From positions 1,931 to 15,392 of the forward strand of contig JAUNHS010000004.1 of assembly GCA_030523805.1 (NCBI GenBank): a stretch of DNA of 13,462 nt, written 5' to 3'. This DNA comes from Acinetobacter sp. (GTDB taxonomy: Bacteria; Pseudomonadota; Gammaproteobacteria; Pseudomonadales; Moraxellaceae). The position numbers and the translations under genes were made by a program. Positions 6,582 to 13,462 of this stretch are shown here, one piece after another; position 1 is the stretch's first letter; each line of letters opens with the position of its first letter. Below the pieces are notes generated by a model that was given only the letters and a program-made list of their open reading frames with translations, had not been told where the DNA came from and ran no database searches.

Positions 6582-7625
6582 TTATTGCAAATTCGCTTTT
6601 TGCTCCACAGGTAAAGCACTTTGCGACAAGCTCAAACCAATACCTTGCCCCAAGGCAACGCCCAACTGCCCAAATAATTCATTTAACGGACTACTTGGTA
6701 CGGTATAATTGACTTGGCTCTCCAGTTTAAGCGTTTTTTTCAAACTGGCTAAACCACCCATTTTATCTGCCACGCCTAAAGCCACCGCTTGCTCGCCTGT
6801 CCAAAATAATCCTGAAAAAATTGCTGGATCATCTTTTAAACGCTTGCCACGCCCTTCTTTGACTGCTTGAATAAAATGCTGATGCACATTATTTAACACA
6901 CCTTGCACGTGCTGACGCTGTGCAGGGTTAATCGGTTGTGTCATGCTCAGCAAGTTTTTATTTTCCCCTGCGATCATGGTACGGTCTTCCACGCCCCACT
7001 TTTGCAACAAGCCATTTAAACCATAATTCGGCATAATCACACCAATAGAACCAACCAAACTTGACGGATTTACCCAAATTTCATCAGCTGCCGATGCAAT
7101 ATAATACGCCCCAGATGCACCTGTATCGCCAATCACAGCATACACTTTTTTGCTTGGATATTGTGCTTTTAAAGCACGAATTTCTTGCCAAATTTCATCA
7201 GATTGTACAGGCGATCCCCCTGGGGAATTGATATTTAAAGCAATCGCTTGGCTATTGCTGGCTTCAAAGGCTTCTTTCAATGCACGAGCCGTCGTTTCAC
7301 TATTCACGCCTTGTGGATTGGTGGCATCAATCGTGCCAATAATATCAACCACTGCCAAATGTGCTTGGCTTGGGTCTTCATCGCTCATGGCACTACTGGT
7401 CGCACAACCTTTGCCCATCACTAAAATGACAACAAATAAATAAACAAAAGTCAGGCATTTAAAGAAAATCCCCCAACGTCTTGCTCTGGTTTGCTCTTTG
7501 GTAGATGCCAATAATGCTTTTTCTAAAATATCCCACTCTCTGCCTGTGCTGTGCGTTGTTGCAGATGGTTGTGGTGCATTTGATGAATGCTGTGTTTGCT
7601 GTGGATTTGGTGGCCAATCTGACAT
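6582..7625 (-). CDS. sppA: Signal peptide peptidase SppA-type protease (peptidase S49)
   Basis: 347 residues, the short single-domain form. S49 enzymes are membrane-anchored and digest signal peptides left in the membrane after secretion, using a Ser/Lys dyad. A hydrophilic Pro/Gln/Ser/Thr-rich N-terminal segment (1-50) is followed by one membrane helix (about 52-70), placing the catalytic domain in the periplasm. Nucleophile Ser171 in GDTGASGAYYIASAADE and general base Lys223 in AGENKNLLS are 52 residues apart, the same spacing as in Bacillus SppA. Also NSPGGSP (133-139) and VGSIGVIM (191-198). Strong ribosome binding site AAGGA (complement of 7632-7636). It starts 39 bp after the metR stop on the same strand with no terminator between, suggesting co-transcription. 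Confidence 0.92.
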   Translation of the reverse strand: MSDWPPNPQQTQHSSNAPQPSATTHSTGREWDILEKALLASTKEQTRARRWGIFFKCLTFVYLFVVILVMGKGCATSSAMSDEDPSQAHLAVVDIIGTIDATNPQGVNSETTARALKEAFEASNSQAIALNINSPGGSPVQSDEIWQEIRALKAQYPSKKVYAVIGDTGASGAYYIASAADEIWVNPSSLVGSIGVIMPNYGLNGLLQKWGVEDRTMIAGENKNLLSMTQPINPAQRQHVQGVLNNVHQHFIQAVKEGRGKRLKDDPAIFSGLFWTGEQAVALGVADKMGGLASLKKTLKLESQVNYTVPSSPLNELFGQLGVALGQGIGLSLSQSALPVEQKANLQ

Positions 7626-7664
7626 AATCTTTCCTTCAATTTAAAAATGCTCAATCACATTATT

Positions 7665-8585
7665 TTAAACAAGATAATAACTTTCACGCTGTTTAGAAAA
7701 CTTTTCAAGTTGTTTCAAAAAGCCTGTAAAATAATTCTTTTCGTTATCTTCTGTGCGATAACCTGCATAAAGCGTACGACGCAACCCCGTTTTAGACACG
7801 CAATCTAAACGACGAGACGTTACCCAACCTTTTTGCTCATATTCATGCACCACCCAATCAGGCAAAGCCGTAATGCCACGCCCACTGGCGACCAATTGAA
7901 TTAACATTTGCGTTAAATCTGTGGTGCGGATATGCTTCGGTTGAATATTGGCTGGAATAAATACTTTTGCCATAATGTCTAAACGGTGCTTATCTACAGG
8001 ATAACTAATCAGCGTTTCGTCGGCTAAATCCTGCACTTGGATATGTGCTTTTTTGGTCAAACGATGCGTATTTGCCAACACCAAACGGCTTTCATATTCA
8101 AAAATTGGAAAATACTCTACGCCTTTTAAACTAATTGGATCGGCAGTAATCAGCAAATCAAACTCGCCATTTTGCAATAAATCATGTGGATTTGACACAA
8201 AACCACTAGCAAAATCCAAATCTACATCAGGATATTGTTGGCGATATTGATTGAGCAACGGCATCAACCAATCAAAACAACTATGACATTCTGATGATAA
8301 AATAATTCGCCCTGTTTGCCCGTGCAATAAACGTGTAATATCGCTTTGAGCAAGCTGCACTTGGGGCAATACATCATCGGCAAGTTTGAGCAAACGCTCG
8401 CCCACATGAGAAAATTGCACAGGTCGGCTACGACGATTGACGATTTCTACGCCAAACCAATGGTCCAATTCTTTGAGCTGATGAGAAATTGCCGATGGTG
8501 TCAGGCACAAATCATTGGCAGCAGCGACCAATGAACCATGCTCTCGCAAGGCAACCAGCGTTTTTAAATGACGTAACTCAAGCAT
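7665..8585 (-). CDS. metR: LysR-type regulator of methionine synthesis MetR
   Basis: 306 residues from the ATG at 8585. MetR binds DNA as a LysR-type dimer/tetramer and, with homocysteine as co-effector, activates metE; in enterics it represses its own gene. N-terminal winged helix-turn-helix (about 1-60: LRHLKTLVALREHGSLVAAAN, LTPSAISHQLKELD, F..VNRRSRPVQFS). The effector domain starts with SSECHSCFDWLMPLL; ECHSC is characteristic of MetR. Later: DLLITADPISLKGVEYFPIFEYESRLVLA and ASGRGITALPDWVVHEYE. Divergence from metE fixes the assignment. A TTG six codons upstream (8603) is a less likely start; the ATG has GTGAG about 7 nt upstream. Confidence 0.95.
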   Translation of the reverse strand: MLELRHLKTLVALREHGSLVAAANDLCLTPSAISHQLKELDHWFGVEIVNRRSRPVQFSHVGERLLKLADDVLPQVQLAQSDITRLLHGQTGRIILSSECHSCFDWLMPLLNQYRQQYPDVDLDFASGFVSNPHDLLQNGEFDLLITADPISLKGVEYFPIFEYESRLVLANTHRLTKKAHIQVQDLADETLISYPVDKHRLDIMAKVFIPANIQPKHIRTTDLTQMLIQLVASGRGITALPDWVVHEYEQKGWVTSRRLDCVSKTGLRRTLYAGYRTEDNEKNYFTGFLKQLEKFSKQRESYYLV

Positions 8586-8598
8586 AATAGACTCACTT

Positions 8599-8621
8599 AT
8601 CAAAACCCTGTAGGTTTTGAT
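8599..8621. promoter_or_regulatory. Perfect 9-bp hairpin in the metR leader
   Basis: ATCAAAACC (8599-8607), loop CTGTA, GGTTTTGAT (8613-8621). It sits 13 bp from the metR start codon, next to its ribosome binding site and between that and the metR extended -10. It could act in the mRNA (translation control) or be an operator. No T run follows on either strand, so not a simple terminator. Confidence 0.4.
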
Positions 8622-8630
8622 GTTAATTCA

Positions 8631-8643
8631 TGAATTTCATTCA
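8631..8643. promoter_or_regulatory. MetR-binding site (perfect consensus)
   Basis: TGAATTTCATTCA matches the enteric MetR consensus TGAA-N5-TTCA exactly. It overlaps the end of the metR extended -10 and covers its expected start of transcription, as expected for autorepression, and lies upstream of metE where an activator would bind. Confidence 0.7.
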
Positions 8644-8651
8644 TTGTATCA
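8643..8651 (-). promoter_or_regulatory. metR promoter, extended -10
   Basis: On the minus strand TGATACAAT (TG-n-TACAAT). No matching -35 at 16-18 bp. Its 3' edge touches the perfect MetR site. The metE promoter is less clear: TTGCCT (8666-8671) with CATTAT 17 bp later (8689-8694) is the best candidate. Confidence 0.5.
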
Positions 8652-8676
8652 TGAAAATAATGAGTTTGCCTAATAG

Positions 8677-8690
8677 TGAATTCTATTTCA
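8677..8690. promoter_or_regulatory. Degenerate MetR half-site pair (N6 spacing)
   Basis: TGAA (8677-8680) and TTCA (8687-8690) separated by six bases instead of five. It would overlap the candidate metE promoter spacer. Weak but on the right side for metE activation. Confidence 0.35.
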
Positions 8691-8706
8691 TTATATTGCC
8701 ATAAAC

Positions 8707-8719
8707 TGAAATTTACTCA
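8707..8719. promoter_or_regulatory. Degenerate MetR site near the metE start
   Basis: TGAAATTTACTCA matches TGAA-N5-TTCA with one mismatch. It lies 25 bp before the metE ATG, probably in the transcribed leader, so may be chance. Confidence 0.25.
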
Positions 8720-8732
8720 TTTATTAAATCAA

Positions 8733-8738
8733 AAGGTG
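8733..8738 (+). promoter_or_regulatory. metE ribosome binding site
   Basis: AAGGTG, 5 nt before the ATG at 8744, fixes the metE start. Confidence 0.75.
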
Positions 8739-8743
8739 ATGAT

Positions 8744-11029
8744 ATGAGCATTCAAACTCACATTCTCGGTTATCCACGTGTTGGTGCGAAACGTGAATTA
8801 AAATTTGCTGAAGAAGCATATTGGAAAGGCGAAAGCACACAAGCTGAATTTTTAGAAAAAGCTCAAGCAGTTGAAGCGGCAAACTGGCAATCTCAAGCAG
8901 AAGCGGGTTTATCATTCTTAACTGTGGGCGATTTCGTATTCTATGATGCGATTTTAACACACGCTGTGCGTTTAGGTGTTATTCCTGCACGTTTTAAAGA
9001 AGGTGCTGCGAAATTAAACCAAGTGGATCAACAATTCTATTTAGCTCGTGGTCGTGCACCAAACTGCACCGATACTGCTGCATTGGAAATGACCAAATGG
9101 TTTGACACAAACTACCACTATTTAGTGCCAGAGTTAAGCCCTACACAAGAATTTAAACCAGATTTTTCTGATTTATTTGCTCAAATTGACCGTGCAAAAG
9201 CGTTCAATAAGCCATTGAAAGTGGTTGTACCAGGTTTAGTTACATTCTTGTATTTGTCTCGTGTGGTATTTGGTCAAGCTGAACAAGCATCTTCTTGTGG
9301 CTGTGGTTCAGATCACAAAGAAATTTCTGCAGACAAAGCAACATTAAAATTCATTGATGCTTTAGTGCCTGTTTATATTCAATTATTTGATGATTTAGCT
9401 GCTCGTGGCATTGAATATGTACAAGTTGATGAGCCTGCATTAGTGCTTGATTTAGCACCAGAATGGCAAGCTGCATTTGAACGTGTGTATAACGCTGTTC
9501 AACGTCGTGATAACTTGAAGTTAATCGTAACGACTTATTTTGAAACTTTAGGTGCAAACTTAAATCTTGCAGTAAACTTACCAGTAGCTGGCTTACACAT
9601 TGATATTACACGTGAAAAAGCAGGCGAATTTTTCTGGAAAAAAGTGATTGACCAATTACCTGCTCACAAAATCTTGTCTTTAGGTGTGGTGAATGGTCGT
9701 AGCGTTTGGGCAAGCGATTTAGTGAAATTAGACGAAATCGTACAAACTGCGAAGAAAACTTTAGGCGATCGTTTATGGTTAGGTACAGGTTCATCATTAT
9801 TGCACGTTCCTGTAGATTTGCGTTCTGAAACTGTTCCTGCGGATATTGATGGTAAATTAGCATTTGCTCGTCAAAAATTAGATGAATTAGTGGCATTGGC
9901 AAATGGTCAAATCGTAGCCAATGAGAAATTAAACTTTGCTTCTCAAGCTCCGTTTGATTTGGTAGGTCAAGCTCGTCCACAACCGTTTACTGAGCGTTAT
10001 GCAGCTCAACAAGCGAAATTCAACTTGCCATTATTCCCAACCACCACGATTGGTTCTTTCCCACAAACTGCGGAAATCCGTGCCGCTCGTGCAGCGTGGA
10101 ATAAAGGTACATTGTCTGATGCTGATTATGAAGCAGCAATGAAAAAAGAAATTGCGTATGCAATTGAGCAACAAGAAGCATTAGGCATTGACGTATTGGT
10201 ACACGGCGAAGCTGAACGTACGGATATGGTTGAATATTTCGCAGGTTTGATGGACGGTTTCTGGTTGTCTAAATTTGGTTGGGTTCAATCTTACGGTAGC
10301 CGTTGTGTACGTCCACCAATCATCGTTGGCGACATCACACGTCCAAATCCAATGACTGTAAAATGGATTACTTATGCCAATACCTTGAGCGACAAAATCG
10401 TGAAAGGTATGCTAACTGGTCCTGTAACTATTTTGAACTGGTCGTTCCCACCTGCACACCGTACTCGTCGTGAAGTGTGCTTACAGTTGGCTGAAGCAAT
10501 TCGTCAAGAAGTAAGCGATTTGCAAGATGCTGGCGTGGAAATTATCCAAATTGACGAAGCAGCATTCCGTGAAGCATTGCCATTGCGTACCGCTGACCGT
10601 GCAGATTACTGGGATTGGACAGTGAAATCATTTAAACATTGCTCAAGCAGTGCCAATATTGAAACACAAATCCACACGCATATGTGCTACTCTGATTTCA
10701 AAGATTGCTTACCTGAAATCACAGCCATGGATGCCGATGTAATCACAATTGAAACTTCTCGCTCTGGTTTACAGTTGTTAGAAGTGTTCCATCAGCAAGG
10801 TTATCCAAATGCGATTGGCCCTGGTGTGTACGATATTCACAGCCCACGTATTCCAAGTGCAGACAATATGCGTACAGTAATTGATGGTGCATTGGAAACG
10901 ATTCCTGCTGAACGCTTGTGGGTAAACCCAGACTGTGGTTTGAAAACTCGTAACTGGGACGACACCCGTGCAGCATTAGCTGAAATGGTAAAAATGACCA
11001 AAGAAGTTCGTGCTCAATTTGAGAAATAA
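8744..11029 (+). CDS. metE: Cobalamin-independent methionine synthase MetE
   Basis: 761 residues, full length. Transfers the methyl group of 5-methyltetrahydropteroyl-triglutamate to homocysteine, the last step of methionine synthesis, in the cytoplasm. N-terminal barrel starts with LGYPRVGAKRELKFAEE (8-24) and has MTKWFDTNYHYLVPE (116-130) and VDEPALVLDL (228-237). The catalytic C-terminal barrel starts near 430 with FPTTTIGSFPQTAEIR; HGEAERTDMVEYF (488-499) and GWVQSYGSRCV (512-522) are present. Zinc ligands by alignment with E. coli: His646 and Cys648 (HTHMCYSDF), Glu670, Cys731 (NPDCGLKTR). Odd point: an insertion of about 19 residues near 175-205, containing CGCG (185-188), compared with E. 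coli. Divergent from metR, with no B12 riboswitch in the leader, and ends at a strong terminator. Confidence 0.98.
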   Translation: MSIQTHILGYPRVGAKRELKFAEEAYWKGESTQAEFLEKAQAVEAANWQSQAEAGLSFLTVGDFVFYDAILTHAVRLGVIPARFKEGAAKLNQVDQQFYLARGRAPNCTDTAALEMTKWFDTNYHYLVPELSPTQEFKPDFSDLFAQIDRAKAFNKPLKVVVPGLVTFLYLSRVVFGQAEQASSCGCGSDHKEISADKATLKFIDALVPVYIQLFDDLAARGIEYVQVDEPALVLDLAPEWQAAFERVYNAVQRRDNLKLIVTTYFETLGANLNLAVNLPVAGLHIDITREKAGEFFWKKVIDQLPAHKILSLGVVNGRSVWASDLVKLDEIVQTAKKTLGDRLWLGTGSSLLHVPVDLRSETVPADIDGKLAFARQKLDELVALANGQIVANEKLNFASQAPFDLVGQARPQPFTERYAAQQAKFNLPLFPTTTIGSFPQTAEIRAARAAWNKGTLSDADYEAAMKKEIAYAIEQQEALGIDVLVHGEAERTDMVEYFAGLMDGFWLSKFGWVQSYGSRCVRPPIIVGDITRPNPMTVKWITYANTLSDKIVKGMLTGPVTILNWSFPPAHRTRREVCLQLAEAIRQEVSDLQDAGVEIIQIDEAAFREALPLRTADRADYWDWTVKSFKHCSSSANIETQIHTHMCYSDFKDCLPEITAMDADVITIETSRSGLQLLEVFHQQGYPNAIGPGVYDIHSPRIPSADNMRTVIDGALETIPAERLWVNPDCGLKTRNWDDTRAALAEMVKMTKEVRAQFEK

Positions 11030-11055
11030 TGGTCAAATAGAACCGAGCTTTTAAG

Positions 11056-11090
11056 AAAAAACGCACTTTAATTTTTAAAGTGCGTTTTTT
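11056..11090. terminator. Bidirectional terminator between metE and the Sel1-repeat gene
   Basis: Stem of about 16 bp: six A, CGCACTTTAA, loop TTT, TTAAAGTGCG, six T. It lies 26 bp after the metE stop and 16 bp after the convergent Sel1 gene. Confidence 0.94.
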
Positions 11091-11106
11091 ATTGAACTGA
11101 TACAAT

Positions 11107-12060
11107 TTAACGATTTAACTCACGATACTTATCACAGCCTTGTTGAAAACCTGCATCACAGGCTTTGCCAAAATATTCTTTAGCAAACGCTAAATTCTTT
11201 TTCACACCTTCACCATTATAATAAAGCACAGCAATATTATGATAAGCCTCCGCTACTCCTTGGGCTGCTGCTTTTTTCCACCATGTGAGTGCTTTTTGAT
11301 AACTTTGTCGTACACCCTGACCTTGTACATACATATATCCTAAATTGTATTGAGCTTTTGTATGACCTTGTTCTGCTGCTTTTTGATACCAATACACCGC
11401 TTGATGATAATCTTGTTTTATACTTCGACCTTTTTCATACATCACACCTAAATTGAACTGAGCTTCCGTATAGTCTTGTTCTGCTGCTTTGGTAAACCAA
11501 TAAATTGCCTGATGATCATCTTGTTTTACACCTTGACCTTTATCATACATCACGCCTAAATTGTATTGAGCGGCCGCAACCCCTTGCTCTGCTGCTTTTT
11601 TCCACCATGTGAGTGCTTTCTGATAGCTCTGTTGCACACCTTGACTTTCTACATACATCACACCTAAATTGTATTGAGCTTGTGCAACACCTTGCTCTGC
11701 TGCTTTTGTATACCAATACATGGCTTGTTGATAATCTTGGCGTACGCCTTGCCCCTTATGATACATCACACCTAAATTGAACTGAGCTTCCGTATAGTCT
11801 TGTTCTGCTGCTTTGGTAAACCAATAAATTGCCTGATGATCATCTTGTTTTACACCTTGACCTTTATCATACATCACGCCTAAATTGTGTTGAGCTAACA
11901 CATTCCCCTGTTCTGCCCATTTTTTAAAAATAGACACAGCTTGTTGATAATTGCCTTGTTCATAATAAGCTGTCGCCTGCTCTAATTCCTGCTCCCAATT
12001 GGCATACGCCCCAAAACTTATGCTCAAACCCAACACCAATGCCAATAACGATTTTTTCAT
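11107..12060 (-). CDS. Secreted Sel1-repeat (SLR) protein
   Basis: 317 residues. Signal peptide MKKSLLALVLGLSISFGAYA with cleavage before NWE, so periplasmic or secreted. After a short TPR-like helix pair (about 22-51) come seven Sel1 repeats of 36 residues (52-87, 88-123, 124-159, 160-195, 196-231, 232-267, 268-304), each of the form A.YNLGVMY..GQGV.QD...A..W..KAAEQG. Repeats 1-3 and 4-6 are two copies of a 108-residue unit, partly identical in DNA. The last repeat is divergent and has a Cys pair (301/309), as in Cys-bearing Sel1 proteins. Such proteins are protein-binding solenoids; the partner is unknown. The ATG at 12060 has AGGA (complement of 12069-12072) at 8 nt; a start nine codons upstream is unlikely. 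Confidence 0.92.
   Translation of the reverse strand: MKKSLLALVLGLSISFGAYANWEQELEQATAYYEQGNYQQAVSIFKKWAEQGNVLAQHNLGVMYDKGQGVKQDDHQAIYWFTKAAEQDYTEAQFNLGVMYHKGQGVRQDYQQAMYWYTKAAEQGVAQAQYNLGVMYVESQGVQQSYQKALTWWKKAAEQGVAAAQYNLGVMYDKGQGVKQDDHQAIYWFTKAAEQDYTEAQFNLGVMYEKGRSIKQDYHQAVYWYQKAAEQGHTKAQYNLGYMYVQGQGVRQSYQKALTWWKKAAAQGVAEAYHNIAVLYYNGEGVKKNLAFAKEYFGKACDAGFQQGCDKYRELNR
11437..11564. repeat. 128-bp exact direct repeat inside the Sel1 gene, copy A
   Basis: Identical base for base to 11761-11888, at a distance of 324 bp (three 36-codon repeats). Encodes residues about 166-208. Confidence 0.95.
11761..11888. repeat. 128-bp exact direct repeat inside the Sel1 gene, copy B
   Basis: Partner of the copy at 11437-11564; encodes residues about 58-100. 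Flanking repeat sequence is similar but not identical. Confidence 0.95.
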
Positions 12061-12090
12061 AAATTCATTCCTGTATAAAAACATCAAACG

Positions 12091-12119
12091 ACTATATAAA
12101 ACAAAAGGACTAAATTCAA
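12091..12119 (-). promoter_or_regulatory. Probable sigma-70 promoter of the Sel1-repeat gene
   Basis: On the minus strand TTGAAT (complement of 12114-12119), 17-bp spacer, TATAGT (complement of 12091-12096). TAAATTCAA occurs twice, at 12111-12119 and 12132-12140, 21 bp apart, so a regulator could bind both. Leader of about 25 nt. Confidence 0.6.
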
Positions 12120-12150
12120 GCGAGTTTAGCGTAAATTCAATAAAAACGCA

Positions 12151-12594
12151 TTAATGTTGCGTGGTCGGTAATTTATTCATCATCGCACAAGCGACCCACG
12201 CTGGGCCAATCAACAAAAATTGTAAATCTTGCAAAAATGATGGTTTTGCACCTTCTATTTTATGTCCGATAAATTGCCCAATCCATGCAATGACAAATAC
12301 AGCAATCCACCCCCACACTGACAATGCCAAACTATACGCAATCGCACAACACAGCACAATCCACAACAGCATGGCAACACACAACGCCCACGACAAACGC
12401 AAATAAAACCACAATACACCAATTGCAATCACTATTAGAACATAAGGTTGCCATAAAAATAGCATCGCCACGATACTCATAAAAATTGCTGGAACGCAAA
12501 CATAATGAATGCGTTTATTGCGATGATTTTGATGGCTTTGTCCATATTCTGTGAGCCATTGTGCTAAAGATTTTTGGCTTGTTAAATATGACAT
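12151..12594 (-). CDS. Mpo1-like / DUF962 family membrane protein
   Basis: 147 residues, mostly hydrophobic, three to four membrane segments between about 32 and 105 and another near 125-138. The N-terminal soluble part SLAQWLTEYGQSHQNHRNKRIHYVCVPAIF and the later IGQFIGHKIEGAKPSFLQD match the DUF962/Mpo1 (YGL010w) pattern; His21, His24, His30 and His111 are candidate iron ligands. Yeast Mpo1 is an Fe(II) dioxygenase in alpha-oxidation of 2-hydroxy fatty acids from phytosphingosine; what the bacterial members oxidise is unclear. GGGAG (complement of 12603-12607) lies 8 nt before the ATG. It lies downstream of a strong terminator (12655-12694), so needs its own promoter in 12595-12654, where I see only weak candidates. 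Confidence 0.82.
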   Translation of the reverse strand: MSYLTSQKSLAQWLTEYGQSHQNHRNKRIHYVCVPAIFMSIVAMLFLWQPYVLIVIAIGVLWFYLRLSWALCVAMLLWIVLCCAIAYSLALSVWGWIAVFVIAWIGQFIGHKIEGAKPSFLQDLQFLLIGPAWVACAMMNKLPTTQH

Positions 12595-12654
12595 GGTGCA
12601 TTCTCCCTAAGTGATGTATCGTATTTATCCGATTTCATGGTAATGATTTATAAC

Positions 12655-12694
12655 AAAAAATCCTTGTTATATCAATCAATAACAAGGATTTTTT
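12655..12694. terminator. Terminator after the DUF4198-like gene
   Basis: 16-bp perfect stem: six A plus TCCTTGTTAT (12655-12670), 8-nt loop, ATAACAAGGA plus six T (12679-12694). It follows the stop at 12711 on the minus strand and insulates the Mpo1-like gene. Confidence 0.92.
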
Positions 12695-12710
12695 CATGAA
12701 GCAATGATGA

Positions 12711-13462
12711 TTATTTCACTTCTACACTAATAATCACAATTTGCTCGTCTGTCGGGCGTTTGCTATTATCAAAGGGTTCACGAATTTTAATCATATATTG
12801 CCCTGCACTTGGGAATGTAACAATGGCATTGCCTTGTTCATCGGCTTTAAAGGTTTGCCCTTGTGCAGTCGGTTTGCCATACGGTGTAATATTGACTTGT
12901 GCCGTGCTAAAAGGTTGTTGCTTATTTTTGATATTCAGCGTAACTTCTTGCTGTGCTTTTAATTCATTTGGGTGCGTAGAAAATGCCACATGAATCGGCT
13001 GGTCATTAAACTGTGCAATCAAACTTGGCGTGCCTTTGCTGATATAGGTACGCAATGAACGGTATGACGTAGATGGCACTAATTCAGGCACTTGTTTAAA
13101 ATCGCTTGGGATTAAATAGGTACGGTCTTTTTCAGCTTGTGCTGGTGAATAGTCCATAAAACGCTTCCATACGCCATCGTGAAAAACGTATTGGCGTTCG
13201 CTTTTCATCAAAGCAAATAAGCTATATGTCCCTGTTTCATTCACTTCTACTTCAGCAAAATTCACGGTATTGAGCTTTTGTGCATTCACTTTGCTGGTTT
13301 TATAGCTTGGGCTAATGACATGAATTTCACCATCATCAAGTGCAAGGTCTGGCACTAAAGCGTGTTCTACCAATGAGCCATATACTGCAACATGGTTAGA
13401 TTCTGGTGTATAATCCATCGGCACAATCACAGGGCTATGAGCCAAGCTCCATGTAGAGCAAA
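12711..13462 (-). CDS. Exported DUF4198-like protein, 5' end outside the window
   Basis: Partial: 249 residues visible and the frame stays open to the window edge, so the true start and most of the signal peptide are missing. The first visible residues CSTWSLA followed by HSPVIVP look like the end of a signal peptide with cleavage after SLA, leaving a mature N-terminal His, typical of DUF4198 proteins. The body is beta-rich and ends with an Ig-like segment (GQTFKADEQGNAIVTFPSAGQYMIKI). DUF4198 proteins are periplasmic and often sit near nickel/cobalt or other metal-uptake and TonB receptor genes; the upstream neighbour is not visible. A TTG at 13445 gives a leaderless reading that I do not favour. 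Family assignment moderate, function unknown. Confidence 0.78.
   Translation of the reverse strand, partial: CSTWSLAHSPVIVPMDYTPESNHVAVYGSLVEHALVPDLALDDGEIHVISPSYKTSKVNAQKLNTVNFAEVEVNETGTYSLFALMKSERQYVFHDGVWKRFMDYSPAQAEKDRTYLIPSDFKQVPELVPSTSYRSLRTYISKGTPSLIAQFNDQPIHVAFSTHPNELKAQQEVTLNIKNKQQPFSTAQVNITPYGKPTAQGQTFKADEQGNAIVTFPSAGQYMIKIREPFDNSKRPTDEQIVIISVEVK

Noticed and set aside
8586..8743. Cobalamin or SAM riboswitch before metE
   Set aside because: The gap is 158 bp with no B12-box or SAM-riboswitch-like structure; MetR sites explain regulation better.
10743..11105. Long minus-strand reading frame opposite the metE end
   Set aside because: It overlaps conserved MetE coding sequence and the terminator, has no ribosome binding site and resembles no family.
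11107..12060. Regular repeats as a CRISPR array or non-coding satellite
   Set aside because: The 108-bp period is in phase with one open reading frame and encodes 36-residue Sel1 repeats.
13443..13445. TTG as start of the last gene
   Set aside because: The frame continues upstream with residues that look like the end of a signal peptide, so the gene starts beyond the window.

Overview
This looks like ordinary chromosomal DNA from an AT-rich gammaproteobacterium (roughly 40% GC by eye). The recA-recX pair, an ECHSC-type MetR divergent from metE, and the RecA sequence itself (starting MDENKSKAL, close to what I remember of Acinetobacter, Moraxella and Psychrobacter RecA) point to the family Moraxellaceae. 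The genus cannot be fixed by eye. No phage, transposase, CRISPR array, tRNA or rRNA is visible. All genes appear intact except the last one, which runs off the right end.

Left part (1-2725), nucleic-acid maintenance: hslR, an S4-domain ribosome-rescue protein with an unusual acidic tail, precedes recA, which has its own extended -10 promoter. A 115-bp inverted-repeat block containing a strong GC hairpin separates recA from its modulator recX. A small orphan gene of unknown function converges on recX.

Middle part (2836-6558), separately terminated units: an APC-family amino-acid permease, a TPR-like outer-membrane lipoprotein and, on the minus strand, trhO, a rhodanese-type tRNA uridine hydroxylase. 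Clear hairpin terminators follow the permease, lie between the convergent lipoprotein and trhO genes, and follow sppA.

Methionine region (6582-11090): metR and metE are divergent across a 158-bp gap. The gap holds one perfect MetR-type palindrome just downstream of the metR extended -10, plus two or three degenerate copies towards metE. This fits homocysteine-responsive activation of metE and autorepression of metR. sppA, a membrane serine/lysine peptidase, lies 39 bp downstream of metR on the same strand and is probably co-transcribed. MetE carries a small Cys-rich insertion in its N-terminal half.

Right part (11107-13462), all on the minus strand: a secreted Sel1-repeat protein built from two tandem 108-residue units that share 128 identical bp, an Mpo1/DUF962-like membrane protein, and the 3' portion of an exported DUF4198-like protein.

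I do not see a convincing undescribed multi-gene system. The best leads are the recA-recX inverted-repeat element, the layout of the metR/metE control region with its leader hairpin, the MetE insertion, the recent internal duplication in the Sel1 gene, and the acidic tail on HslR.
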